DNA of 64,000 nt from Streptomyces sp. NBC_01788 (GTDB lineage Bacteria > Actinomycetota > Actinomycetes > Streptomycetales > Streptomycetaceae), in contig NZ_CP109090.1 of the NCBI RefSeq assembly GCF_035917575.1, positions 5,270,001 to 5,334,000 of the forward strand. Reading direction: 5' to 3'. A program made the position numbers and the translations under genes. The notes beneath the pieces were generated by a model that searched no databases, was not told where the DNA came from, and worked only from the letters and a program-made list of their open reading frames with translations. This document shows, one piece after another, positions 1-8,387 of the stretch. Within the stretch, counting starts at the first letter, position 1. Each line of letters begins with the position of its first letter.

Positions 1-2157
1 AGCGCCCGCGTCGACCTGATGCGCGGCGCCGAGTCCTCCCTGTACGACCACCGCACCAAGGACCTGGCGCAGCTCCGCGACGACGACGTCACCGCACTGG
101 AGATCCGCGTCGCGCTGCTCGGCGCCCTGCTGCTGGTCACCATCGGCATCGCCACCGGACTCGCCCGGACCCTGACCCGGCCGCTCGCGGTGCTGCGCCT
201 GGGCTCGGCGCGGTTGGCCGGCGCGCAGGACCCGGCCACCGAGGAACCCGTCAAGTTCACCGGCCGCAACGACGAGTTCGCGCAGGTCGTCCGCTCGGTC
301 AACACCCTGCACGCGCAGGCCGTCACGCTCACCGAGCGCATCGCCACGCTGGAGACCGACCGCAAGCACCTGGTCGGCCAGCGCCAGAAGATGGCCGACG
401 CCCGTGAGGAGCTGCGCGCCGAACTCGCCGACTCCGCCGCTCAGCTGGACCGGATGCGCAGCGGCATAGGCGGCAGCTTCGTCAATCTCGCGCTGCGCAC
501 GCTGGGTCTGGTGGAGCGGCAACTCACCGTCATCGAGGGCCTGGAGGACCGGGAGCAGGACCCCGACCGCCTGTCCACCCTCTTCAAGCTCGACCACTTC
601 GCCACGGTGATGCGCCGGCACAGCGAGAACCTGCTGGTGCTGGCCGGCTCCGAGCACGTCCAGCAGCACGCCGGGCCGGTCCCGCTGGTCGACGTCGTAC
701 GCGCCGCGGTCAGCGAGATCGAGCGCTACGAGCGCGTCCGCATCGCCGCCCTGCCGCCGCACGCGCATGTCGCGGGCTTCGCGGCGGACGACCTGTCCCA
801 CCTGCTGGCCGAACTCCTGGAGAACGCGACCTCGTTCTCCCCGCCCGACCAGCCCGTCGAGGTCTCCGGCTGGCTCCTGGAGAACGGCGAGGTCATGCTC
901 TCCGTCCAGGACGAGGGCATCGGCGTGCCCGAGGAGCGGCTGGCCCGCCTCAACGTCCGGCTCACCGAGTTCGACCCGAAGTCCGCCTACGACGAGGAGG
1001 GCGACCAGGGTCTGGGCCTCGGCCTGTACGTCGTGGCCCGCCTCGCCCACCGGCACGGTATGCGCGTGCAGCTGCGCGAGCAGAAGCAGGGCGGCATCGC
1101 GGCTGTCGTGGTCGTCCCCAAGTCCGTGCTGGCGGCCGCGCCCGCCTCCGCCGTCGCGGACTCCGCCCCGGCCCCCGGCGAGACCCCCGCGGTCACCCTG
1201 CCGGGCGCCGCGGCCGAGGCCAACTCCAACGTCCTGCCCACCCGAACCGAGGGCACCGACCCCCTGGTCGCCCTGGCCGAGAAGGCGGTACGCGAGGCAG
1301 AGGCGACGGACAAGGACCGTCCCACCGAGACCCCGTCGACGAAGAAGCCGACCCCCGAGGAACTGCCCACCGGAGGCCCGGCCGCCGAGGGACTGGCCGT
1401 CGGAGGATCTGCCGCCGAGGGACCGGGCGTCGTAGGATCTGCCGCCGAGGGACCGGGCGCCGGAGTGCGGGCCGCTGAGGGCCCGGCCGCCGGAGGCCCG
1501 GCCACCGGAGAGTCGGCTGCCGGGAGACCGGCCGCCGGAGGACCTGCCGCCGACAGAGCGGCGACCGGAGGACTGACCTCCGGAGAGCCCACTGCCGAGG
1601 ACCCGGGCGCCGGAGGACCGGTCGCCGAGGGTTCCGTGGGTTCCGTGGGTGGGGACTCGGTGCCGTTGGCCGAGACGACGATGGAGCTTCTGCTTCCGTC
1701 GCCCGCGGGCGAGCCGGACCCGGCGCGTCCGCACCCCGCGCCCGCCGACGACGAGCGGGCCCCGCAGGCACCGTCCGCACCCGGCCGGGAAACCCCCGCG
1801 GCCGGGAGCGTGCCCGAGACCCCGGCGTCGCTCGCGGGTGAAGCCCGTGCCGAGGCCGCCCGCACCACGCTGCCCCCGCAGCAGAACGCCCCCGCCGACG
1901 GCGACGCCGAGGCGGAACACCACCGCACCCCCGACGCGGCGGAGGACGAGGTCACCGCCAAGGGTCTGCCCAAGCGGACCCCGAGGATCTCCGCCCCCGC
2001 CCCGGCCCCGCGCCAGCGCAACGCTTCCGTGGACGCCCAGGCACTCCGGCGCCGCCTGGGCGGCTTCCACCGGGGAGCGCAGGAGGGCTACCGCGAGGCG
2101 GAGGCGGAGATCGCCGATCAGAACACGGGGGGCACAGTCGAGGAGGCAAGCAGTTGA
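1..2157 (+). CDS. cvnA: Conservon sensor-kinase-like ATPase CvnA (5' end outside window)
   Basis: The reading frame is open from base 1, so the N-terminus (probably an extracellular sensing domain) lies upstream. A membrane segment (about nt 100-165) leads into a HAMP-like region, then a helical linker. A histidine-kinase-type ATPase domain follows, with an N-box (ENATSFSP), a G1 box (DEGIGVPEE) and a GLGLGLYVV G2 motif ending near nt 1110. No clear phospho-accepting His box is seen, as is usual for CvnA proteins. The last ~330 residues are low-complexity Pro/Ala/Gly/Glu with a degenerate AAEGP/AAGGP repeat (nt 1375-1630). The TGA overlaps the TTG start of the next gene. Established: CvnA-D proteins form a membrane-associated, G-protein-like signalling complex in Streptomyces. 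The physiological signal is unknown. Confidence 0.9.
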   Translation, partial: SARVDLMRGAESSLYDHRTKDLAQLRDDDVTALEIRVALLGALLLVTIGIATGLARTLTRPLAVLRLGSARLAGAQDPATEEPVKFTGRNDEFAQVVRSVNTLHAQAVTLTERIATLETDRKHLVGQRQKMADAREELRAELADSAAQLDRMRSGIGGSFVNLALRTLGLVERQLTVIEGLEDREQDPDRLSTLFKLDHFATVMRRHSENLLVLAGSEHVQQHAGPVPLVDVVRAAVSEIERYERVRIAALPPHAHVAGFAADDLSHLLAELLENATSFSPPDQPVEVSGWLLENGEVMLSVQDEGIGVPEERLARLNVRLTEFDPKSAYDEEGDQGLGLGLYVVARLAHRHGMRVQLREQKQGGIAAVVVVPKSVLAAAPASAVADSAPAPGETPAVTLPGAAAEANSNVLPTRTEGTDPLVALAEKAVREAEATDKDRPTETPSTKKPTPEELPTGGPAAEGLAVGGSAAEGPGVVGSAAEGPGAGVRAAEGPAAGGPATGESAAGRPAAGGPAADRAATGGLTSGEPTAEDPGAGGPVAEGSVGSVGGDSVPLAETTMELLLPSPAGEPDPARPHPAPADDERAPQAPSAPGRETPAAGSVPETPASLAGEARAEAARTTLPPQQNAPADGDAEAEHHRTPDAAEDEVTAKGLPKRTPRISAPAPAPRQRNASVDAQALRRRLGGFHRGAQEGYREAEAEIADQNTGGTVEEASS

Positions 2158-2696
2158 CCGCGCCCAGTACCTTCGGACTGAGCAGTGAGGCCCGCAACCT
2201 GCACTGGCTGCTGACGAACCTCGTCGAGGAGGTCCCCGGCATCGAGTCGGTGGCCGTCGTCTCCTCCGACGGCCTCCTGCTCCTCTCCTCGGACCCCGAC
2301 CTCCCCCACGCTCGAACGAGCTCGCGCGGGGGGACCCCCATCGACAAGGTCCGCCAGGCCGGTGGCAAGCGCACCGGCCCGCGCGGCTCCGCCGCCGACC
2401 TCGCCACCATCGTCTCCGGCATCGGCAGCCTCACGCTCGGCGCCGCCAAGCTGATGGACTCCGGCACGGTCAAGCACACGATGGTCGCGATGGACGAGGG
2501 CAGCCTGTTCGTCATGTCGATCAGCGACGGCTCGCTGCTCGGTGTGCACGGCTCCGCGGACTGCGACATGAGCGTGGTGGCCTACCACATGGCGCTCTTC
2601 GTCGGCCGCGCCGGACACGTCCTGACGCCGGAACTCCGCAGCGAGCTGCGCAAGTCCCTGGAAACCGACGGGAGCACCGAAGGGACGGCCCGATGA
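2154..2696 (+). CDS. cvnB: Roadblock/LC7 domain protein CvnB
   Basis: A 180-aa roadblock/LC7 fold, the dynein-light-chain-like partner of Cvn GTPases. Family hallmarks are LNLHWLLTNLV-type opening text (here RNLHWLLTNLV), VAVVSSDGLLLLSSD, the DLATIVSGIGSL helix and MVAMDEGSLFVM. The TTG start overlaps the upstream stop and sits behind AGGAGG (2140-2145). Residues about 49-63 (LPHARTSSRGGTP) are a hydrophilic insertion encoded by a ~40-bp repeat at 2300-2340 that recurs in rho. Related Cvn proteins, as I recall them, have a short loop here. It is translationally coupled on both sides inside the cvn operon and probably bridges CvnA and the CvnD GTPase. Confidence 0.92.
   Translation: MTAPSTFGLSSEARNLHWLLTNLVEEVPGIESVAVVSSDGLLLLSSDPDLPHARTSSRGGTPIDKVRQAGGKRTGPRGSAADLATIVSGIGSLTLGAAKLMDSGTVKHTMVAMDEGSLFVMSISDGSLLGVHGSADCDMSVVAYHMALFVGRAGHVLTPELRSELRKSLETDGSTEGTAR
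2300..2340. repeat. Interspersed ~40-bp repeat inside cvnB
   Basis: The reverse complement begins TGGGGGTCCCCCCGCGCGAG and ends CGAGCGTGGGGGAGG. It aligns without gaps to 62867-62898 and its immediate flanks in rho (TGGGGGTGCCTCCCGCCCGAG...CGAGCGTGGGGGAGA). The ends are complementary (GGGGGTCC versus CCCCCAC-type runs), so it can fold as a hairpin. It is in frame and adds about 13 residues to CvnB. It resembles small G-rich palindromic repeats known to be scattered through Streptomyces genomes. Confidence 0.7.
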
Positions 2697-3109
2697 GCGG
2701 CAGTACGTCCAAACGGCAGCTCCCGGTCCGCGGCGGTGACCGCAAGGCCTCCCGCGTCCGCCCCTACTCGCTCACCGGCGGCCGTACGCGCTTCGGCCAC
2801 GTGCTCCAGGTGGAGACGTTCGTGGCCGCGCTCGAGGCCCCGGAGGAGCGCAAGGAGCTGACCTGCGGCTCGCTCGCCCACCCGGGCATGCCCGAGGTGC
2901 GGGCCATCGTCGAACTGTGCCGCCGGATGCGGACGGTGGCGGAGATCGCCGCGCTGCTGCAGATGCCGCTCGGTGTGGTCCGCGTGCTGCTGAGCGACCT
3001 CGCGGACCAGGGAAAGATCCGTGTGTACGGAACCGGAACCGGTCATGGCACGGGCCGGCCGGACCGCGCGCTGCTGGAAAGGGTGCTGAGTGGACTCCGC
3101 CGTCTCTGA
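2693..3109 (+). CDS. cvnC: DUF742 winged-helix protein CvnC
   Basis: A 138-aa DUF742 protein. Diagnostic text includes RVRPYSLTGGRT near residue 22 and LCRRMRTVAEIAALLQMPLGVVRVLLSDL (residues ~70-98), a winged-helix-like segment. The ATG overlaps the cvnB stop (ATGA) and the 3' end overlaps the cvnD start by 20 nt, so cvnA-D are translationally coupled. DUF742 proteins are conserved third members of conservons; their biochemical role is not defined, though the HTH-like fold suggests protein or DNA contacts. Confidence 0.9.
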   Translation: MSGSTSKRQLPVRGGDRKASRVRPYSLTGGRTRFGHVLQVETFVAALEAPEERKELTCGSLAHPGMPEVRAIVELCRRMRTVAEIAALLQMPLGVVRVLLSDLADQGKIRVYGTGTGHGTGRPDRALLERVLSGLRRL

Positions 3110-3731
3110 CGCCGCCGTGGGCGTCCCCCCGCTCGCCGAGCCCGACGAGGCCCTGCAGCCCTGGCAGACGGACCGCACCCGCGCCCCGGTCGCCACGAAG
3201 ATCGTGGTGGCCGGCGGCTTCGGCGTCGGCAAGACCACGCTGGTCACCGCCGTCTCGGAGATCACGCCCCTGCAGACCGAGGCGCTGATGACCGAGGCGA
3301 GCGAGGGGACCGACGACCTCACCGACACGCCGGACAAGACGACCACCACGGTCGCCATGGACTACGGCCGGATCACGCTCGACGACGACCTCGTGCTCTA
3401 CGTGTTCGGCACGCCGGGCCAGCAGCGGTTCTGGTTCATGTGGGACGACCTGGTGCGGGGCGCGATCGGCGCCGTGGTCCTGGCCGACACCCGCCGTCTG
3501 AAGGACTGCTTCCCGGCGCTGGACTACTTCGAGAGCTGCGGGCTGCCGTACATCGTCGCCGTCAACCACTTCGAGGGCAGCGAGCAGTTCGACCCGGAGG
3601 ACGTGCGGGACGCCCTGTCGATACCCGCACACATACCTGTCCTGATCATGGACGCCAGGCGGCGGATCTCGGCCATCGAGACCCTGCTGGCCCTGGTGGC
3701 CCACGCGCTCGAGGAGACCCCCGAGGAGTAA
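3090..3731 (+). CDS. cvnD: Ras-like/MglA-type GTPase CvnD
   Basis: A 213-aa small GTPase with a GTG start inside the end of cvnC. The P-loop GGFGVGKTT is at residues 42-50. Switch I/II correspond to the TTVAMDYGRI region and FGTPGQQRF (the G3 motif, DxxG replaced by FGTPG). A degenerate G4 (VNHFEG instead of NKxD) follows. These are hallmarks of Streptomyces CvnD. Predicted to cycle GTP/GDP and interact with CvnB at the membrane. It is the last coupled gene; the next gene follows after 61 nt. Confidence 0.93.
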   Translation: MDSAVSDAAVGVPPLAEPDEALQPWQTDRTRAPVATKIVVAGGFGVGKTTLVTAVSEITPLQTEALMTEASEGTDDLTDTPDKTTTTVAMDYGRITLDDDLVLYVFGTPGQQRFWFMWDDLVRGAIGAVVLADTRRLKDCFPALDYFESCGLPYIVAVNHFEGSEQFDPEDVRDALSIPAHIPVLIMDARRRISAIETLLALVAHALEETPEE

Positions 3732-3792
3732 CCGCACCCGCTCCCCGAGCAGTCCAGCGAGCAGTCCCGAAGCCGTAGGAGGCAGCACCCGT

Positions 3793-5067
3793 ATGCGGAA
3801 GATACTCGTCGTGGGGGCCGGGCAGTCCGGTCTCCAGCTGGCCCTCGGACTCCAGTCGCACGGCTACGAGGTCACCCTGATGTCCAACCGGACCGCGGAC
3901 GAGATCCGCACCGGGAGGGTCATGTCGACGCAGTGCATGTTCCATACGGCCCTCCAGCACGAGCGGGACCTGAAGCTGAACTTCTGGGAGTCCCAGGCCC
4001 CGGACATCGAGGGCCTCGGCGTCTCCGTCGCCGCCCCCGGATCCTTCGACCCCGGCCCCTCGCAGCGGGCGATCGACTGGGTGGGCCGGCTCGACGAGTA
4101 CGCGCAGTCGGTCGACCAGCGGGTGAAGATGGCCAGCTGGATGGAGACGTTCGCCCAGCGCGGCGGCCGGCTCGTCATCCACGGCGCCGCGGTCGGCGAC
4201 CTGGACTACTTCTCCCGCACGTACGACCTCGTCCTCGTCTCCGCGGGCAAGGGCGAGCTGGTGAAGATGTTCGAGCGGGACGCCTCCCGCTCTCCGTACA
4301 GCGAGCCGCAGCGCGCGCTGGCGGTGGCGTACGTGCACGGCCTGGGCCCGCGTCCGGAGCACCCGGAGTTCGACGCGGTCCGCTGCAACCTGGTGCCCGG
4401 CGTCGGCGAGATGTTCATCATGCCGACGCTCACCCTGTCCGGCCGTGCCGACATCCTGTTCTGGGAGGGCGTCCCCGGCGGCCCGCTCGACGCCTTCCGG
4501 GGGATCAAGGACCCGTCCGAGCACCTGGCCCTGACGCTGGACCTGATGAGGACGTTCCTGCCCTGGGAGTACGCCCGGACCGCCGGCGTCGAGCTCACGG
4601 ACGCCGGCGGCACGCTCGCCGGCCGTTACGCACCGACCGTGCGCAAGCCGGTCGGCCGGCTGCCCGGCGGCGGACTGGTCCTCGGCGTCGCCGACGTCGT
4701 CGTCGCCAACGACCCGATCACCGGCCAGGGCTCCAACTCGGCCTCCAAGTGCGCCGCCGCGTACCTGGCCGCCATCCTCGAGCACGGCGACAAGCCGTTC
4801 GACGAGACGTGGATGCGGCAGACGTTCGACCGCTACTGGGCCACCGCCCAGCACGTCACGAAGTGGACCAACGCCATGCTGGCCCCGCCGCCGGAGCACG
4901 TCCTGAACCTCCTCGGTGCGGCCGGTCGGCTCCAGCCGGTCGCCGACCGCTTCGTGAACTGCTTCGACGCCCCGGCCGATCTGGAGAACTTCTTCTTCGA
5001 CCCGGACAAGGCCCAGGCCTACCTCGCCGAGGTCTCCGAGGCGTCCGTCGCCCAAAGACGGGCGTGA
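3793..5067 (+). CDS. Styrene/indole monooxygenase-like FAD-dependent oxygenase
   Basis: A 424-aa flavoprotein resembling the StyA oxygenase subunit of styrene monooxygenases. The N-terminal Rossmann motif is VVGAGQSGLQLA (residues 6-17), followed by the StyA-like segment RVMSTQCMFHTAL. A later DPITGQGSNSASK motif (about residues 310-322) contacts FAD. StyA enzymes epoxidise styrene or oxidise indole using FADH2 from a separate reductase (StyB); no reductase gene is nearby. It lies 61 nt after cvnD on the same strand and may be co-transcribed, so the conservon could control it or use it as an effector. The C-terminal 49 nt overlap the convergent NlpC/P60 gene. Confidence 0.85.
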   Translation: MRKILVVGAGQSGLQLALGLQSHGYEVTLMSNRTADEIRTGRVMSTQCMFHTALQHERDLKLNFWESQAPDIEGLGVSVAAPGSFDPGPSQRAIDWVGRLDEYAQSVDQRVKMASWMETFAQRGGRLVIHGAAVGDLDYFSRTYDLVLVSAGKGELVKMFERDASRSPYSEPQRALAVAYVHGLGPRPEHPEFDAVRCNLVPGVGEMFIMPTLTLSGRADILFWEGVPGGPLDAFRGIKDPSEHLALTLDLMRTFLPWEYARTAGVELTDAGGTLAGRYAPTVRKPVGRLPGGGLVLGVADVVVANDPITGQGSNSASKCAAAYLAAILEHGDKPFDETWMRQTFDRYWATAQHVTKWTNAMLAPPPEHVLNLLGAAGRLQPVADRFVNCFDAPADLENFFFDPDKAQAYLAEVSEASVAQRRA

Positions 5068-6170
5068 GGCTTGGTCAGGGCGCCCCGGGGGAGCTCCGGC
5101 GGTGTGTACCGCCGCATGGGCTCCCCGCCCGGATCGGGCCGTACGGCGCCCAGCACCGGGTTGGCCGCGACCGGTGAGACCTTCACCTTCTTGCCGGGCC
5201 GCGGGGCCTGCACCACCATCCCGTCGCCGAGGTAGAGCGCGACATGCGTGGCCTCGGGGAAGTAGACGACCAGGTCACCGGGCCTGAGTTCGTGCAGCGG
5301 GATGTGTTTCAGCCGCGCCCACTGCTCCTGGCTGGTGCGCGGGATGGGCGTCCCGGCATGCTCCCAGGCCTGAGAGGTCAGCCCCGAGCAGTCGTACGCC
5401 CGCGGCCCCGTGGCGCCCCACTGGTACGGCTTGCCGAGCTGACGCACGGCGTAGCGCACGGCCTCGTCGCCCTCCCGTGACGGCCTGCGGAGGCCTCTGA
5501 GCACCCCGGAGGCCAGGAACGAGCGCTGCGCCGCGGCGGCCCCGTCCGTCTCGGTCCGGGCCAGCGCCGTCACCTGTTCGGTGCTGAGTGAGGCCAGCAG
5601 CTTCTCCACGTCGTGCAGCCGTGCCTGGACGTCGTCCCGGGCCTGCTGCTGCCGCTGGGCGAGCGCGACCCGGGTGTCGAGTGTCCTGCGGGCCTTGCCG
5701 GCGAGGTCGGCGGCCTTCTTCTCGTTGGTGGTGAGCCGCCTGACCGTCTCGGCCCGCTCCCGTGCCAGCTGCCCGAGCAGCTGTCCCTCCGCCAGTGCCT
5801 GCTGCGGGTCGGGTGCCAGCAGCAGTCGCAGGTACGGGGAGAGTTCGGTGCTGCTGCCCTGGTACTGCTGGAGGGCCAGCCGTGCCGCCTGCGCGCGGCT
5901 GTCGCGCAGGGCCCGCCGGGCGGCGCCGAGGTCGGCGTCGAGGCGGTCGGCCTCGACGCGCTGCCGTTTCAGCCGCTCGGCGGTGGCGTTGTAGGTCTCG
6001 GTGGCCTGTTCGGCCTGCCGGTACAGCTTCTGCAGATCCGTCAGCAGCTCGGAGACGGACCGCTGTCCGGGCTCCTGCGGCCCGGGCGCGGCCACGGCGG
6101 CCACCGGTACGAGGGCGGCCTGCGCGGCCACCGCCGCCGTACACACCAGACGCGGCACTCTTCCTGACAC
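5019..6170 (-). CDS. Secreted NlpC/P60 (C40) peptidoglycan endopeptidase
   Basis: A 383-aa secreted cell-wall hydrolase. I chose the GTG at 6170 because GGGAGGTGAT lies immediately upstream and the product then begins with a signal peptide (SGRVPRLVCTAAVAAQAAL...AVAAP). A long coiled-coil region follows (residues ~35-235, heptad-rich KLYRQAEQATETYNATAERL). The C-terminal NlpC/P60 domain has catalytic Cys in YDCSGLTSQAW, His in THVALYLGDG, and a third polar residue in MVVQAP. Such proteins cleave D-Glu-meso-DAP bonds in septal peptidoglycan, the coiled coil acting as an autoinhibitory or localisation module. The 3' end overlaps the convergent monooxygenase gene by 49 nt. Confidence 0.93.
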   Translation of the reverse strand: MSGRVPRLVCTAAVAAQAALVPVAAVAAPGPQEPGQRSVSELLTDLQKLYRQAEQATETYNATAERLKRQRVEADRLDADLGAARRALRDSRAQAARLALQQYQGSSTELSPYLRLLLAPDPQQALAEGQLLGQLARERAETVRRLTTNEKKAADLAGKARRTLDTRVALAQRQQQARDDVQARLHDVEKLLASLSTEQVTALARTETDGAAAAQRSFLASGVLRGLRRPSREGDEAVRYAVRQLGKPYQWGATGPRAYDCSGLTSQAWEHAGTPIPRTSQEQWARLKHIPLHELRPGDLVVYFPEATHVALYLGDGMVVQAPRPGKKVKVSPVAANPVLGAVRPDPGGEPMRRYTPPELPRGALTKPHARLWATDASETSAR

Positions 6171-6252
6171 GTCATCACCTCCCGTTTTGCGGGCGGCGTT
6201 TCCGCTCCGCACGTGAGGATTCGACGTATGAACCGACTTTCTGTGCTGTTGG

Positions 6253-6268
6253 TGCGCCGTACGGCGCA
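6253..6268. promoter_or_regulatory. 16-bp perfect palindrome upstream of the NlpC/P60 gene
   Basis: TGCGCCGTACGGCGCA is perfectly self-complementary. It sits 83 nt upstream of the NlpC/P60 start and 7 nt past the stop of the preceding leftward gene. It could be a short terminator stem or a protein-binding site for the hydrolase promoter. No U-tract is present. Confidence 0.4.
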
Positions 6269-6274
6269 ACGACG

Positions 6275-6595
6275 TCACCCGCCGGTGGTGTCGGGCTCGC
6301 CGCCGCCCCGTGGCTCCGGCTTGGACCACGGCCATTTCAGCCGGCCGCCGCTCCTGCCCTCGGGATCGAACTCGTACTTCCACCCCCTGGGCAGTCCCAG
6401 GCGCTTGCTGTGCCCGCGCGGCACCCGCCGGTAGACGAGCACGGTCGGCGGACCGCCGGCGGCGTCCGGCACCGGGATGCGGTAGGTCTTCGGCGGGTTC
6501 CCGGTGGGCCCCACCAGCACGGGCAGCACCCGCCCGTCCATCGGGCCGCCCTCGAAGGGGGTGTTTTCGCTCTTCACGGCACCAGTGTCAGCCAT
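6275..6595 (-). CDS. Conserved hypothetical protein, 106 aa
   Basis: A soluble, basic C-terminal protein with no signal peptide, rich in Pro/Gly/Lys (RRVPRGHSKRLGLPRGWKYEFD, residues ~59-80). I do not recognise a named domain. Its ATG lies 8 nt inside the end of the upstream TetR gene, so the two are translationally coupled and the small protein may modulate, or be co-expressed with, that regulator. The coding bias is normal for the region. Confidence 0.65.
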   Translation of the reverse strand: MADTGAVKSENTPFEGGPMDGRVLPVLVGPTGNPPKTYRIPVPDAAGGPPTVLVYRRVPRGHSKRLGLPRGWKYEFDPEGRSGGRLKWPWSKPEPRGGGEPDTTGG

Positions 6596-7247
6596 CCGCC
6601 TGCGCCAGGGCGCGCCCCACCAGCTCGGCGGTCTGCGCGTCCCGGGCGGCGGTCACGGTCAGCACGGCCACGAACTGCTCGACCAGCCAGTCCCGCAGCT
6701 CCTCGGCGGGCGGCTGCTTCTCCTCGTCCAGCCAGATCAGGGAGGCGGCCTCCACGGCCGTGATCCACATCCGCACGGTCATGCGCAGCCGGGGGCCGGG
6801 GTCCGCGACCTCCAGATGGCTCAGGATCCGCTCGGCGGCGGCCCGGCGCACGCCGTCCACGATGGCCGTCGTCCGGGAGGTCTCCACCACGCTGCCGCCC
6901 TGGAGCAGCGCGGTGAACCCGGCGTCGTGCTGGTCGACGAAGGCCAGGTAGCGGTCCAGGGCGCGGGCGAGGCGGGGCAGCGGCGGGCCCTCCTGCGGCT
7001 CGTCGAAGCAGTGCCGCAGCTCCTCGGCGGCGGATCGCAGGGCGGCCTCGTACAGCTGCTGCTTGCCGCCCGGGAAGTACCGGTACACCAGCGGCCGCGA
7101 CACCCCCGCCGTCTCGGCCACGTCGTCCAGCGACACCTCCTCGGGTGCCCGGTGCGCGAAGAGCGACAGCGCCGTGTCGAGCAACTGGGCCCGCCGCTCC
7201 TCGACACTGAGGCGACGGTACGCGGGACTGGACGCGGCAGGGCTCAT
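6588..7247 (-). CDS. TetR/AcrR-family transcriptional regulator
   Basis: A 219-aa TetR-type repressor. The N-terminal HTH spans residues ~13-60: RRAQLLDTALSLFA, then VSLDDVAETAGVSRPLVYRYF. The C-terminal ligand domain is all-helical and diverged. It lies 49 nt downstream of the AurF-like gene on the same strand and overlaps a small hypothetical gene. A likely target is the 152-bp divergent promoter region at 8236-8387, which contains a GTCTC-TTAT-GAGAC palindrome. The effector is unknown. Confidence 0.9.
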   Translation of the reverse strand: MSPAASSPAYRRLSVEERRAQLLDTALSLFAHRAPEEVSLDDVAETAGVSRPLVYRYFPGGKQQLYEAALRSAAEELRHCFDEPQEGPPLPRLARALDRYLAFVDQHDAGFTALLQGGSVVETSRTTAIVDGVRRAAAERILSHLEVADPGPRLRMTVRMWITAVEAASLIWLDEEKQPPAEELRDWLVEQFVAVLTVTAARDAQTAELVGRALAQADG

Positions 7248-7296
7248 GACCAGCAGCGTAATCGCCCGCCCCGGCCGCCACCCGGGCCCGCGCTTT

Positions 7297-8235
7297 TCAG
7301 GGCAGGAGGCCCGAGGCCTGCCAGAGGCGGCGGCCCGCTCCGCGCAGTACGCCGATGTCGTCCAGGAAATCCGTCAGCCGCCTCGCTCCCGTCCGCATGA
7401 CCTCCCGCCGGTGGCCGCTCGCCTTCACCTGGGCCATCGCCTCCCGCTTGTCGAGGCCCACGTTCGTGTACACCTCGGGGTTGACGAAGGCGATCGAGAA
7501 GACCCGGGCGAACTCGCCCGAGGTGATCCGGGTGAACTCCTGCGACCACCTCGGCGCCGTCACCATCTGCCGGCGCAACTCCTCGCGGGCGTACCGGACA
7601 TGGCGGGCCTCCTCCACGACGTGGATGCGGGTGACGCCCCGGACGAGCGGCTGCACCCGCTCGTCCGGGAAGGTCAGCCGCTGCATCCAGTCCAGGACCT
7701 CCTCGCCCAGCAGGGTCGCGGTGAAGGAGCCGGGGGTCGTGGAGATCGTCTTGAAGAGCCGGCCGAGGTTCTGGTGCGTCCGGCTCACCGGGTACCAGGG
7801 CGTGTCGCCGCGCGCTATCAGGCGGGCGAACATCTTCGAGTGCCGGCACTCGTCCTCGATCTCGGTCAGCGCGTACCGCACGTGCGCGCTCGTGGCCGCC
7901 TTGTCGTAGATGTGCCGTACGAGGAGCTGCATGAGGATCAGCTCGAACCAGATGCCGAGGGAGGCGAGCGCCGCGGCCTCGTGCCGGGACAGCAGGATGC
8001 GCTGCTCCTCGCCCATCCGCTTCCACAGCGGCGTGCCGTACAGGGACACCAGCTCCGGCGGCCAGAACCACTTGCCCTCCTCGAAGGGCGCGTCCCAGTC
8101 CAGTTCCTTGTCGGGGTCGAAGGAGTGCCTGGCGGAAGAGGCGAGCAGCCGCTCGGCCACCTGCTCCCGGTCCTTGAGCAGGCCCAGCGCGTCGCGCAGG
8201 CCCGCGAGCGCGCCGTCTTCCGTCACGGTCGTCAT
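7297..8235 (-). CDS. AurF-like diiron N-oxygenase family protein
   Basis: A 312-aa protein of the AurF/metal-dependent diiron oxygenase family (p-aminobenzoate N-oxygenase type). Carboxylate/His iron ligands are visible in EIEDECRHSKMFARL and in HVVEEARHVRYAREEL, with further Glu residues in the preceding helices (SRHEAAALASLGIWFE). AurF enzymes oxidise aryl amines to hydroxylamine or nitro groups, but many Streptomyces copies outside biosynthetic clusters have no known substrate. It is divergently transcribed from a second ferritin-like diiron protein and followed by a TetR regulator, suggesting one small regulon. Confidence 0.85.
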   Translation of the reverse strand: MTTVTEDGALAGLRDALGLLKDREQVAERLLASSARHSFDPDKELDWDAPFEEGKWFWPPELVSLYGTPLWKRMGEEQRILLSRHEAAALASLGIWFELILMQLLVRHIYDKAATSAHVRYALTEIEDECRHSKMFARLIARGDTPWYPVSRTHQNLGRLFKTISTTPGSFTATLLGEEVLDWMQRLTFPDERVQPLVRGVTRIHVVEEARHVRYAREELRRQMVTAPRWSQEFTRITSGEFARVFSIAFVNPEVYTNVGLDKREAMAQVKASGHRREVMRTGARRLTDFLDDIGVLRGAGRRLWQASGLLP

Positions 8236-8300
8236 GGCTGTCCCACCTCGTCGTACGGGATGTGGCCGGCTCGGCCGGTTACCCGGCGGTCAGGTTCTCC

Positions 8301-8314
8301 GTCTCTTATGAGAC
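8301..8314. promoter_or_regulatory. Candidate operator between the two divergent diiron genes
   Basis: GTCTC-TTAT-GAGAC is a dyad with 5-bp arms, centrally placed in the divergent intergenic region 8236-8387. A TTGACT box lies at 8354-8359. The size and position fit a TetR-family operator controlling both genes, with the nearby TetR as candidate. Assignment is by context only. Confidence 0.4.
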
Positions 8315-8387
8315 TGCCTGTCAGCAAGCCCGTCAATGCCTCGCGCACGACTTGTTGACTCAGCGTCTACATGTGAACCTGCGGAGT

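Noticed and set aside
2772..5055. Overlapping minus-strand frames opposite cvnC, cvnD and the monooxygenase
   Set aside because: They fully overlap confident genes, in the antisense frame expected for high third-position GC.
6171..6274. Possible ydaO (c-di-AMP) riboswitch before the NlpC/P60 gene
   Set aside because: Such leaders precede some Streptomyces wall hydrolases, but this gap is only 104 bp and shows none of the conserved riboswitch sequence, only a 16-bp palindrome.
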